This document shows positions 32,456-40,907 of a stretch of DNA of 64,000 nucleotides, piece by piece. Under the pieces are notes generated by a model, which had not been told where the DNA came from, ran no database searches, and saw nothing but the letters and a program-made list of their open reading frames with translations. The position numbers and the translations under genes are program-made. The stretch's first letter is position 1, and every line of letters begins with the position of its first letter. Source of the DNA: Pleomorphomonas sp. JP5 (GTDB lineage Bacteria > Pseudomonadota > Alphaproteobacteria > Rhizobiales > Pleomorphomonadaceae); the NCBI RefSeq assembly GCF_023721815.1, contig NZ_JAMDLI010000007.1:186001-250000 (forward strand), written 5' to 3'.

Positions 32456-33953
32456 AGACCCGCTCCTCGAGCTCCGGAACCGTCATCTTGCGCGGATCGT
32501 ACTCGGCGACGATCTGGCCTTCGGCCATGTGGAGGATGCGGTCGGAGTTGAACATCACCTCGGTCGCCTCGTCGGAAATCAGCAGGATGGCCAGCCCGCT
32601 GTCGGCCAGGCTGCGCACGATGCGGAAGATGCCGGCGCGCGCCCCGATGTCGACGCCGACCGTCGGGCTGTCGAGGATCAGGAGCTTCGGTTCGGTCGCC
32701 AGCCACTTGGCCAGCACGATCTTCTGCTGGTTCCCGCCCGACAGGGTGGAGATCAGGTCGCTCGGGCGGCCGATCTTGACGCCCAACTTGTCGACCCAGC
32801 TCCGAACCAGGGCGTCGCGCTTGCGCATCGACAAGAGCGGCAACCGCGTCAGCAGCTTGTGAAGCACCGAGATGACGGTGTTGTCCTCGATGGGCTGCTT
32901 CTGCAGAAGCCCCAGCGACAGCCGGTCCTCGGACACGTAGGCGAGGCCCTGCCGGATGGCGTCGCGGATCGAGGAGGGACGGAACGGTCGCCCCTCGACG
33001 CGCATGTCGCCGGCCGTCGGGGCGCGCATGCCCATCAGCACGTGGGCCAGCTCGGTCCGCCCGGCGCCGATCAGGCCGATCAGGCCCAGCACCTCGCCGG
33101 CGTGCAGGTCGAAGGAGACGTTCTCGAACTCCCCGGCGCGGCTCAGTCCGCGCACCTCCATGACTTTCGGGGCGTCGACGCGGTCGCGCGCCACCACCTT
33201 GTTCTCGATCAGCTGGCCGGTCATCAGCTCGCCGAGCCGCACCTGCGTCATGTCGGCGCAATCGTAGACGCCGACCAGCCGGCCATCGCGCAGCACGGTC
33301 ACCCGCGAAGCGATTTCCAGGACCTCGGCAAGGCGGTGGCTGACGAACACCACGGCGACGCCGTCGGCCGAGAGCTTGCGCACGATGTCGAGCAGATGGT
33401 CGGTCTCCGACCTCGACAGCGAGGCCGTCGGCTCGTCCATGAAAATGAGCCGGGCGTCGTTCATCAGCGCCCGGGCGATGGCGACGATCTGCCGCCGGGC
33501 GATCGACAGCGCCTCGAGCGGGATGTCGAGTTCGAGGGGAACGCCCAGCCGTTCGAGCACGGCGCGCGCCTTCCTGTCCATCTCGCCGTAATGGACGCCC
33601 TTCGGCGTCAGGCCGACCATGTCGTCGAAGCAGATGTTCTCCCTGACGCTCATGTGACTGAACAGCGCCAGATCCTGCCAGATCACCGAAACGCCGCGAT
33701 TGCGCGCGCCGGTGGGCGAGATCGACCGGACCGCCTCGCCGAACAGCTCGAACAGCTCCGCCTTCTGCGGCTGGTAGACGCCGGTGATGATCTTGATCAG
33801 CGTCGACTTGCCCGAGCCGTTCTCCCCGGCGAGGCAATGGACCTCACCGGCGCGAACCTCGAAATCCACGTCGTCGAGCGCCTGCAAACCGCCAAAGGTC
33901 TTCGATATGCCCTTGAGGCGCAGCGCAAAGCGCTCCGTATTGGCATCCGTCAT
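32448..33953 (-). CDS. Sugar ABC importer ATPase, double-domain (RbsA type)
   Basis: A 501-residue protein with two ABC domains. The first has Walker A in LAGENGSGKSTLIKI (about residue 38), signature LSIARRQIVAIARAL (about 148) and Walker B RLIFMDEPTASLS. The second has a degenerate Walker A (LIGLIGAGRTELAH, about 285), signature STLSGGNQQKIVLAKWL and KLLILDSPTVGVD. This asymmetry is normal for RbsA-type proteins. ATG 33953 is preferred over 33968 because AGG lies at suitable distance. It drives uptake by the two downstream permeases. Confidence 0.85.
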   Translation of the reverse strand: MTDANTERFALRLKGISKTFGGLQALDDVDFEVRAGEVHCLAGENGSGKSTLIKIITGVYQPQKAELFELFGEAVRSISPTGARNRGVSVIWQDLALFSHMSVRENICFDDMVGLTPKGVHYGEMDRKARAVLERLGVPLELDIPLEALSIARRQIVAIARALMNDARLIFMDEPTASLSRSETDHLLDIVRKLSADGVAVVFVSHRLAEVLEIASRVTVLRDGRLVGVYDCADMTQVRLGELMTGQLIENKVVARDRVDAPKVMEVRGLSRAGEFENVSFDLHAGEVLGLIGLIGAGRTELAHVLMGMRAPTAGDMRVEGRPFRPSSIRDAIRQGLAYVSEDRLSLGLLQKQPIEDNTVISVLHKLLTRLPLLSMRKRDALVRSWVDKLGVKIGRPSDLISTLSGGNQQKIVLAKWLATEPKLLILDSPTVGVDIGARAGIFRIVRSLADSGLAILLISDEATEVMFNSDRILHMAEGQIVAEYDPRKMTVPELEERVYA

Positions 33954-34030
33954 CGTGATGAGCCTCATGACCGGCGCGCGAGTGCCGTCGGGCCGCCCGC
34001 GCGCCTTGGCCTAAAACCTGAGTGGAAGCT

Positions 34031-34068
34031 CGCCGGGGCGAGGTCGAGGAAGGATCCGCGCCCCGGCG
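34031..34068. terminator. Hairpin between binding-protein and ATPase genes
   Basis: CGCCGGGGCG (34031-34040) and CGCCCCGGCG (34059-34068) are perfect inverted arms with an 18-base loop. It sits just after the stop of the sugar-binding protein gene on the minus strand. It may stabilise that message or attenuate the downstream genes. Confidence 0.6.
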
Positions 34069-34097
34069 CCGTTTCGGTCAGGCACGTGCAGGGGAAA

Positions 34098-35087
34098 TCA
34101 GAGACCCTGATCGGCCAGTGCGTCGATGGAGTCCTTGTTGATCTCCAGGATGTTGTCGGTGATGATGTCGCGCGTCTCGAAGTTGGGATGCACGACGCCG
34201 AGGCCCGGGATGTCCGCGCCGTCCTTCACCTCTTCACCCTCGGCCAGCATCTTGCCGAGCGTCACGAACACCTCGCCGGCCTGCGCCGGGCTCCACATGT
34301 AGCCACCGGTGAGGGCGCCCTCATGGACCAGCTTCTGCCCCTGGCCGGGCGAGAAGATGCCGACCACGGCGATGTCGCCGATCTTGCGGCGCTCCTCGAC
34401 GGCGCGGGCGGCGCCGATCGGCCCCTGGCTGCCGAACGCCAGGAAGCCCGTCAGGTCCGGATTGGCAGCGATCAGGTCGAGCGCCGTCGACCGGGCGGCA
34501 TCGACGTTCTCGCCGACGCCGTAGCGTTCGCCGATCATCTGGATTCCGGGCTTTTCCGCCTTCAGCCAGGCGATGGCGGCATCGGCCCAGGCGTTGTGCA
34601 GCGGCACCGTCAGCGAGCCGACGTAGACGGCATACTTGCCGGTGTCGCCGATCGTCTTGGCCAGGAGCTTGGCATGGGCCTCGCCCAGACCCTTGGTCGA
34701 CGCGAGCTCGAAGTCCCAGTCGACGTTGTTGAGGTTCGGCCCTTCGTGGGCGATCACCTTGATGCCGGCGTCCCGCGCCTTCTTCAGCACGGGCTCGAGC
34801 GCGGATTCGTCATTCGGCACCACGCCGATGACCTTCACCCCCTTGGCGATGAGATCTTCGATGGCCTGCACCTGCAAGGCAGGATCGGCCGAGACCGGAC
34901 CGATCATCTCGGCCTCGACGCCGAGCTCGGCCGCCCGCTTCTTGATGCCATCCTCCATGGCGTTGAACCAGGGAATGCCGCCGATCTTGACGACGACACC
35001 GATCGTCGCGCCCTCGGCACTGGCCGTGAACGTCATGCCAAGAGTAGCGATGGCGCTGGCGGCAAGAAGCAGAAAACTCTTTTTCAT
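34098..35087 (-). CDS. Periplasmic sugar-binding protein (LsrB/RhaS-like)
   Basis: A 329-residue periplasmic binding protein of the ribose/AI-2 type (Peripla_BP_4). The signal peptide is KKSFLLLAASAIATLGMTFTASA. VVKIGGIPWFNAMEDGIKK at the N-lobe and KVIAHEGPNLNNVDWDFELA in the hinge region resemble LsrB and rhamnose-binding proteins. In this setting the likely ligand is L-fucose, L-fuculose or a related 6-deoxysugar. The start at 35087 is chosen because GGAGG lies six bases upstream. It is the first transporter gene after fucK. Confidence 0.8.
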   Translation of the reverse strand: MKKSFLLLAASAIATLGMTFTASAEGATIGVVVKIGGIPWFNAMEDGIKKRAAELGVEAEMIGPVSADPALQVQAIEDLIAKGVKVIGVVPNDESALEPVLKKARDAGIKVIAHEGPNLNNVDWDFELASTKGLGEAHAKLLAKTIGDTGKYAVYVGSLTVPLHNAWADAAIAWLKAEKPGIQMIGERYGVGENVDAARSTALDLIAANPDLTGFLAFGSQGPIGAARAVEERRKIGDIAVVGIFSPGQGQKLVHEGALTGGYMWSPAQAGEVFVTLGKMLAEGEEVKDGADIPGLGVVHPNFETRDIITDNILEINKDSIDALADQGL

Positions 35088-35279
35088 GTTTTCCTCCATC
35101 TTTTATGTTTATCAGCCTGTTCCAGACCCTCAGAAGCGAAACGCGACGCTTCTTTTTCCCCATCGGCCGGATAGATATGCGAACGAATACGAAAGCCTCC
35201 CGATAACGACCCGACCGACGGGCAAACACATCTTGAAACCACTGGCAGGTTGCTCCAATCCCTCCCCGCCACCGGCACC

Positions 35280-36689
35280 CTATGCAGGCGCGCCCGGCTG
35301 CGTGTAGCGGCAGTCGAGCCGGAACGCCTCGCGCGCCTCCTCCGCCGACGCGTAGATGCCGGCGCCCTTCAGGGCGAACATCGCGGCGCCGAGCACGGTG
35401 ATCTCCGGCTCTTCCAGCGTGCGAACCGGAATGCCGAGCGTATCGGCCTTGATCTGCGTCCAGAGCTGGTTGCGCGTACCTCCGCCGACCAGCGTCAGCT
35501 CGTCCGCCTTGAAGCCGCCGACCGTCTCCAGCACCCCGAGCCCGTGCTTGAGCCGCCCCGCCAGGCCGACCAGCGTCGCCCGGAACAGGGTTCCCCGGTC
35601 GACATCCAGCGACAGGTTGGCGATGGCGCCCTTGCCGACCAGCATGTCCGGGTCGATGGTGACGCCGCGGCAGTCGGCCGGCGAGGCCTTGGCCTCGGCG
35701 ATCATGGCCTCGTATTTGGCGCTGCCGGAAAGCTCCCCGTACATGTTGCGGCCGATCCACTCGATGACGGCCGAGGCGACATACTGGAAGCCCGGATTGT
35801 AGTGCCCCCTCAGCACGTCCCATTCGCAGGTGAAGGCGTCGTCGATGGCGCCCGTCGGCGGGATGGCGATGCTGGCGCACCGGGCCATCAGGATCTCCCA
35901 GGTGCCCGACGACAGGACCGGACGGTTGGGCGCCGCGCCGGCCCCGAAGATGGCGAACTGCGTGTCGTGCCCGGCCGAGACGACCGGAACGCCCGCCGGC
36001 AGGCCCAGCGCATCGGCGGCGTCCGCCAGGAGCGGCCCGATGACCTCGCCGGGAAAGACCAGCGCCGGGAACAACGACCGGTCCACGCCGACGGCGGAGA
36101 GAATGACGTCGCTGAAATCCTGCCTCTTCAGATCGGTCATCTGGGAGGTGCCGACCAGCGTGGCGTCGTTGGTAAGCCGTCCGGTCAGCCGATGGGTGAA
36201 CAGCGAGCTCACGAAGACGAAGTGCTTCGCCGTGTCGAACAGGTCGGGCCGGTGCTCGCGGAACCAGATGAACTTGTTCAGCGTGTTGAAGGAGAAATGG
36301 CCGACACCGCTGATCTGCACGACGAGATCGGGATCGATGTAGCGGTTCATGTGCCGCTGCGATTCCAGCGTCCGCGTGCATTTCCAGCTGATGACCGGGA
36401 ACAGCATGCGCCCGTCGGCATCGAGGAAGCTGCCGTCGCCGCCGAAGGTGGTGACGGTGAGGGCGCGCACCGAGGCGACATCGATCTGGGAGGCGACGTC
36501 GCGCGCGCAGCGGCACAATTTATCGTAGAGCCCCTCGAAGGGCCAGTAGTGCCAGTCCTTTTGCTCCGGATCGGGCTCGGTGCCGCTCTTCTCGCTGGAC
36601 CGGGCGACGATGCGGCCTTGCCCGTCGACCGCCATGGCCCTCAGGTTGGTGCTTCCGCAATCCAGAACGATGACGACATCCTGTGACAT
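35280..36689 (-). CDS. fucK: L-fuculokinase
   Basis: A 469-residue FGGY-family kinase that phosphorylates L-fuculose to L-fuculose-1-phosphate. It tracks E. coli FucK through its length: VLDCGSTNLRAMAVDGQGRI at the N-terminus, LTVTTFGGDGSFLDADGRML, PVISWKCTRT, ISGVGHFSFNTLNKFIWF, SAGHDTQFAIFGAGA, LSSGTWEILMARC and TLVGGGTRNQLWTQIKADTL. The phosphate-binding and sugar-binding parts look intact. ATG 36689 matches the family start. It lies 120 bp after the FucR-like gene and 190 bp before the binding-protein gene in the same direction. Confidence 0.85.
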   Translation of the reverse strand: MSQDVVIVLDCGSTNLRAMAVDGQGRIVARSSEKSGTEPDPEQKDWHYWPFEGLYDKLCRCARDVASQIDVASVRALTVTTFGGDGSFLDADGRMLFPVISWKCTRTLESQRHMNRYIDPDLVVQISGVGHFSFNTLNKFIWFREHRPDLFDTAKHFVFVSSLFTHRLTGRLTNDATLVGTSQMTDLKRQDFSDVILSAVGVDRSLFPALVFPGEVIGPLLADAADALGLPAGVPVVSAGHDTQFAIFGAGAAPNRPVLSSGTWEILMARCASIAIPPTGAIDDAFTCEWDVLRGHYNPGFQYVASAVIEWIGRNMYGELSGSAKYEAMIAEAKASPADCRGVTIDPDMLVGKGAIANLSLDVDRGTLFRATLVGLAGRLKHGLGVLETVGGFKADELTLVGGGTRNQLWTQIKADTLGIPVRTLEEPEITVLGAAMFALKGAGIYASAEEAREAFRLDCRYTQPGAPA

Positions 36690-36809
36690 GATCTCACCGG
36701 GTCTGACGCTGGCGGCACCTGCGGCAGCATGTGCCATCAGCGAGCCGGCGACCGGACCGCCACCGTGGCGCTCCGTCACCGACCTTGTTTCCACTCGATC
36801 GGCAGGGGC

Positions 36810-37571
36810 CTAGAGCCCGCGCCGCGGTTCCTTGCGCGGGGAGTCGGCGCCGCGGCGAACCTCGCCCGTCACCCCCTCCTCGGTAATCATGCAATCGATG
36901 CGGTCGACCGGGTTCACCAGGGCGAAGCCGGTGTGGTTGAACTTGCTCTTGTCGCAGAGCAGCACGTTGCTCTTGCTGCGGCGGAGCATCGCCTTCTTGA
37001 CCGCGGCGTTGAGCTCGTTGTTGTCCCAGGCTCCCTCGCCCTCCTGGAAGGCGGCGCAGGAGTGGAAGCAGATGTCGGCGTGAAAGCCGAGAATGTTGCT
37101 GATGGTGATCGCGCCGAGGAAGGCGCCGTACCTTTCGAAATACTCGCCACCGACGGAGATGACCTTGATCTTCGGCCGCTGGACGAAGTCGAAGACGATC
37201 CGCACGGAGTTGGTGATGATGGTCAGGTTGATGTCCGGCAGGGACTGCGCCAGGTACCAGGCGCTCGAACTCTGATCCATCATCAGAACGTCGCCGTCGC
37301 GGATCAGCTTGACCGCCGACTGGGCGATGACCTTCTTGGCGCCAAGGTTTTCCTGCTTGCGCGACCCGAAAGCCAGCGCCTCGACCCCGGTCTCCAGCAG
37401 CGACACGGCGCCCCCGTGGGTGCGGCGCAGATAGCCGGACTCTTCGAGCGTCCGCAAATCGCGGCGGATGGTCTCCACCGACACGTCGAACTGCTCGGCA
37501 AGATCGGTGACGACCACCGACCCCAGATGGTCGACGCGATTGACGATTTCCCTCAGGCGGCCAAAGAGCAC
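36810..37571 (-). CDS. FucR-like DeoR-family regulator
   Basis: A 253-residue DeoR-family protein. The HTH is VVVTDLAEQFDVSVETIRRD (about residues 18-37), followed by GYLRRTHGG. The effector domain contains MMDQSSSAWYLAQSLPDINL, SVGGEYFERYGAFLGAITIS, CDKSKFNHTGFALVN and DRIDCMITEE, all close to E. coli FucR, which activates fucose genes with fuculose-1-phosphate. The start is GTG at 37571 with GAAGGG upstream. It begins the minus-strand fucose operon and is divergent from fucA across a 400-bp gap. Confidence 0.8.
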   Translation of the reverse strand: MLFGRLREIVNRVDHLGSVVVTDLAEQFDVSVETIRRDLRTLEESGYLRRTHGGAVSLLETGVEALAFGSRKQENLGAKKVIAQSAVKLIRDGDVLMMDQSSSAWYLAQSLPDINLTIITNSVRIVFDFVQRPKIKVISVGGEYFERYGAFLGAITISNILGFHADICFHSCAAFQEGEGAWDNNELNAAVKKAMLRRSKSNVLLCDKSKFNHTGFALVNPVDRIDCMITEEGVTGEVRRGADSPRKEPRRGL

Positions 37572-37602
37572 GATACGAACCCTTCAATCCAGCAAAACCA
37601 AA

Positions 37603-37895
37603 CATAAACAGTCATATTCGGTCGTCTCCTTTTAGGCCAAGAGTCGTGGGAGCGCACTTGTTTTTTTCTCCCTTCGATGAGACTTTCGTCGCGACCAGAT
37701 CGATCAACCGGCGCGATCGATATAGAAAATACCATAAAATCAGCAAATTACAAACACAGCTATAGGCTTTCCCTGACAGTTCCGCCTTGCTGCAATGCAG
37801 CCTCCATCGTGACCGCAGATGACCGGACTACCTATTGTAGACCGATATGTCGCGTGCTAAAGGGGGCATATACGGAACCAAACGGGCATAAACGG
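37603..37895. promoter_or_regulatory. Candidate FucR-like operators between fucR-like and fucA
   Basis: Four related nine-base words of the form CATAWWCRG occur in the 402-bp gap 37572-37973: CATAAACAG (37603-37611), CATATTCGG (37613-37621), CATATACGG (37867-37875) and CATAAACGG (37887-37895). The last two are exactly 20 bp apart and belong to a longer repeat GGGCATAWACGG. The two pairs flank the two divergent starts. The rest of the gap is AT-rich with a T-run near 37660 and no open frame I trust. Confidence 0.45.
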
Positions 37896-37973
37896 GCACT
37901 AGACCCGAACAGCTCGACCGCCCCCGTAAACGAGTGAGCCAGCAGACAACGAACTGGACTGGAGAAGACGAAA

Positions 37974-38621
37974 ATGGACGCCAACGTCGCATTGCGAAAA
38001 AGCGTGATACGGGCCTGTCAGGAGATGAACGCCAAGGGGCTCAATCAGGGCACCTCCGGCAACATCAGCGTGCGCATCGATGGCGGCATGCTGATCACCC
38101 CGTCGGGCATCGACTACGACCAGATGCAACCCGACGAGCTGGTCTTCGTCAGCAACGACGGCAAGTATGACGACGACAAGGTGCCGTCGAGCGAGTGGCG
38201 CTTCCACCTGGCTTCCTACCGGGCCCGCCCGGACGCCAACGCGGTCGTCCACAATCACGCGCTCAACTCGGCCATCATCTCCATTCTCAACAAGCCGATT
38301 CCGGCCATCCACTACATGATCGCCACCGCCGGGGGCACCGACATCCCGGTGGTCGAATACGCGACTTACGGCACCCAGGAGCTTTCGGACTATGTCGAGG
38401 CGGGCCTCAGGACGCGCAAGGCGATCCTGCTGCGCCACCACGGCATGATCGCCACCGGCGCGAGTCTGGCCAAGGCCATGTGGCTGGCCGTGGAGGTCGA
38501 GACGCTTGCCAAGATGTATGTCGGCCTCCTCCAGGTGACGGACAATCCGCCCTGCCTCAGCGACGCGGAAATCCACAAGGTTCTCGAGAAGATCGAGCAC
38601 TACGGCCTGCGGGAGAAGTAA
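37974..38621 (+). CDS. fucA: L-fuculose-1-phosphate aldolase
   Basis: A 215-residue class II aldolase that splits L-fuculose-1-phosphate into dihydroxyacetone phosphate and L-lactaldehyde. The sequence follows E. coli FucA: NQGTSGNISVRIDGGMLITP near residue 24, SSEWRFHLASYRARPDA with the catalytic Glu near residue 73, VVHNHALNSAIISILNK supplying two zinc-binding His, and RHHGMIATG supplying the third. GGAGAAG precedes the ATG. It is separate from and divergent to the fucR-like/fucK/importer operon, which supplies its substrate. Confidence 0.85.
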   Translation: MDANVALRKSVIRACQEMNAKGLNQGTSGNISVRIDGGMLITPSGIDYDQMQPDELVFVSNDGKYDDDKVPSSEWRFHLASYRARPDANAVVHNHALNSAIISILNKPIPAIHYMIATAGGTDIPVVEYATYGTQELSDYVEAGLRTRKAILLRHHGMIATGASLAKAMWLAVEVETLAKMYVGLLQVTDNPPCLSDAEIHKVLEKIEHYGLREK

Positions 38622-38819
38622 ACGGCCCGCACGCCCGGCCGCGCGGTGGGCAGATCTCCCCTCGGCCCGCTGGCGGACGTGACGGCACGGGGTCCTCTCC
38701 CCCCGCCCCGTGCCGCCCTCCCGCCTCGAAGTTCATCCGGCTCAGACCCGAGACAACCTTGGGCAACCCCAGCGGAAGCGGGAACAGGTTTTGCGACGAA
38801 GTTGCGGAGAAACAGATAG

Positions 38820-39845
38820 TTAGAGCCTTTCCGGCGAACCAGGACTTGCCAGAAAGGCTCTAGCCCGGCTGATGCCCGAAGGGGTCTCCTCGCTTCCGAG
38901 GCACCCCACCCCGATGAGTGTCGCTCGCACCGCCTCGTCAAGCGGCGTATGTGGCTCGCCCCCCAGAATGGCCATCAGCTTGGCGTTGTCGAGCCGCACC
39001 AGCACCGTCCAGAGATAGCGCATCTCCATCACCTCCCTGAGGAACGGCACGAAGGGCGCGGCGAGCCGCATCAGCCACCAGGGCATGCCCTTCACCGGCA
39101 GGAACGGATCGTCGAGGGCGTGGCGGATCGCCTCGGTCATCGCCGTGCCGTCGCCATCCCAATGGCCGCCGAAGTTGAAGCTCGCGAAGTCGTCGAGACC
39201 GGCATGCTCGACGAGCCGCGCCATGGCCTCCGCCATGTCGGGCAGGTAGGCCCACTGGTGGCCGACGCCACGCTTGCCGGGATAGGTGATCGCCTTGGGC
39301 CGGTTGCCGGCCTTCACCAGCCCTTGGCTGAACCAGTTGTTGGCCGCCCTCGGCCCGAAGAAGTCGCCAGCCCGTACGATCAGCACCGTCGCCTTGCCGC
39401 GCGAAGCCGCCGCCTTCAGCCGTCGCTCCATCTCCACGCGGATCCGGCCCTTGCGCGTCAGGGCGTTCTGCGGCGCGTCGTCGGTGACGACTGGAAAAGC
39501 GTCCGGGCCGTAGTTGTAGACGGTGCCGGGCAGGAGGATGCGGGCGCCGTTCGCCTCGGCGGCGGCGATGGTGTTGTCGAGCATCGGCAGCACCAGCTTG
39601 TCCCAGTCGCGATAACCGGGCGGGTTCACGGCGTGGACGATCAGTGCCGCGCCCTCGGCCGCTTTCATCACATCGGCGGCGACCATGGCGTCGCCCCTGA
39701 TCCACTGGAAGGGGGCATCCTTGCCGGTCCTGTCAGGATTGCGGTTGAGCGCCCTGACCCGCCATCCACCGGCTGCCAGCCTAGAAGCCACCTCGCCGCC
39801 GATACCGCCGGTGGCGCCGAGAACGAGTGCTATCCTGGTGTTCAT
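38820..39845 (-). CDS. NAD(P)-binding epimerase/NmrA-type protein
   Basis: A 341-residue extended-SDR-like protein. The cofactor motif is LVLGATGGIGGEVASRLA at residues about 7-24. LLPGTVYNYGPDAF near residue 107 corresponds to the active-site strand but lacks a clear YxxxK at the usual spacing, and IVRAGDFFGP follows. It is divergent from the LysR gene at 39937 and probably regulated by it. The last dozen or so residues (RAFLASPGSPERL) are encoded by a palindromic repeat element, so the natural C-terminus has probably been extended. Substrate unknown. Confidence 0.7.
   Translation of the reverse strand: MNTRIALVLGATGGIGGEVASRLAAGGWRVRALNRNPDRTGKDAPFQWIRGDAMVAADVMKAAEGAALIVHAVNPPGYRDWDKLVLPMLDNTIAAAEANGARILLPGTVYNYGPDAFPVVTDDAPQNALTRKGRIRVEMERRLKAAASRGKATVLIVRAGDFFGPRAANNWFSQGLVKAGNRPKAITYPGKRGVGHQWAYLPDMAEAMARLVEHAGLDDFASFNFGGHWDGDGTAMTEAIRHALDDPFLPVKGMPWWLMRLAAPFVPFLREVMEMRYLWTVLVRLDNAKLMAILGGEPHTPLDEAVRATLIGVGCLGSEETPSGISRARAFLASPGSPERL
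38821..38862. repeat. Palindromic repeat at the 3' end of the epimerase gene
   Basis: AGAGCCTTTC (38822-38831) is the exact reverse complement of 38852-38861, enclosing 20 bases. The outer bases TAGAG/CTCTA match the border style of Rhizobiales palindromic elements. Here the element is read as the end of the epimerase gene including its stop codon. Confidence 0.65.
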
Positions 39846-39936
39846 CTTCCATCTCCATCTGCTGATGAGATGAAGATGGCGCCTCGGGCATATAAACGAA
39901 ATTGTCGAAACTCATGCATATGCTATACGGAAATAT

Positions 39937-40881
39937 ATGAGCCGTGAACCGAGCTGGGATCTCTACCGCACCTTCAACGCCGTACTCGCCGAGGGCTCGC
40001 TGTCCGGCGCGGCGCGGTCGCTCGGCCTGACGCAGCCGAGCATCGCCCGCCACATCGATGCCCTGGAAGAGGCGGTGGGCGCCCCGCTCTTCCTGCGCAC
40101 CGCGCGTGGCCTGTCACCGACCGACGCGGCGCTGGAGCTGAGGCCCTTCGCCGAGCTGATGGCCTCCACCTCCGCCGCCTTCATGCGCACCGCCGAAGGT
40201 CGCAGCGGCGAGGTGGACGGCACGGTGCGGATCGCCGCCAGCGAGGTGGTCGGCATCGTCCACCTGCCGGCCATCCTGACGCGGCTGCGCCGGCGCTACC
40301 CGCGGCTCACCATCGAACTGTCGCTGTCGAACGCCGTCGACGATCTCCTCAAGCGGCAGGCCGACATCGCCATCCGGATGGTCCGACCCGAACAGCAGGC
40401 GCTGCTGGCACGGCGCGTCGGCGTCTTTCCGGTGGGGCTGCACGCCCACAAGGACTATCTGGCCCGGCGCGGCACACCGGCCACGACCGAGGATCTCGGG
40501 CACCACGACATCATCGGCTATGACATGGAGACGCCGGCCATCCGGGCCTTCGCCCAGCGCCATCCGGGGCTCACACGGGCGACCTTCGCCCTGCGGGTCG
40601 ACAGCAACATCGCCCACCTCGCCGCCATCCGCGCCGGCTTCGGCATCGGCATCTGCCAGACCATCATCGCCGAGGCCGAGCCCGACCTCGTCCGCGTGCT
40701 GCCCGACGCCTTCCACGAGGATATGGAAACCTGGGTGGCAATGCACGAGGATCTCGGCGCCAACACCCGCTGCCGCGCCGTGTTCGACGCGCTGGTCGCC
40801 GGGCTGACCGCGCTGGTCAGGGGGGCGGCAGGGGCGAGAACCGCAAGATCGGTCGAGCGCATCGCGCCCGAGCAAGGCTAG
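39937..40881 (+). CDS. LysR-family regulator
   Basis: A 314-residue LysR protein. The HTH is LSGAARSLGLTQPSIARHID (about residues 20-39) and the effector domain starts at GTVRIAASEVVGIVHLPAIL. TTGTCG (39902-39907) and TATACG (39924-39929) with 16-bp spacing lie directly upstream, ending seven bases before the ATG, and no ribosome site is present, so the message may be leaderless. The divergent epimerase gene is the probable target. Confidence 0.85.
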   Translation: MSREPSWDLYRTFNAVLAEGSLSGAARSLGLTQPSIARHIDALEEAVGAPLFLRTARGLSPTDAALELRPFAELMASTSAAFMRTAEGRSGEVDGTVRIAASEVVGIVHLPAILTRLRRRYPRLTIELSLSNAVDDLLKRQADIAIRMVRPEQQALLARRVGVFPVGLHAHKDYLARRGTPATTEDLGHHDIIGYDMETPAIRAFAQRHPGLTRATFALRVDSNIAHLAAIRAGFGIGICQTIIAEAEPDLVRVLPDAFHEDMETWVAMHEDLGANTRCRAVFDALVAGLTALVRGAAGARTARSVERIAPEQG

Positions 40882-40907
40882 CTGGCCTCGCCACGGAGGA
40901 CAGGACG

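Noticed and set aside
32259-35174. 971-codon open frame on the plus strand
   Set aside because: It is antisense to the sugar ABC transporter ATPase and binding-protein genes and shows no protein family features.
39902-39939. Leaderless promoter for the LysR gene at 39937 as a separate finding
   Set aside because: The elements are weaker (TTGTCG, 16-bp spacing, TATACG) than at the phage switch and the ArsR fusion, so it is noted only in the gene entry.
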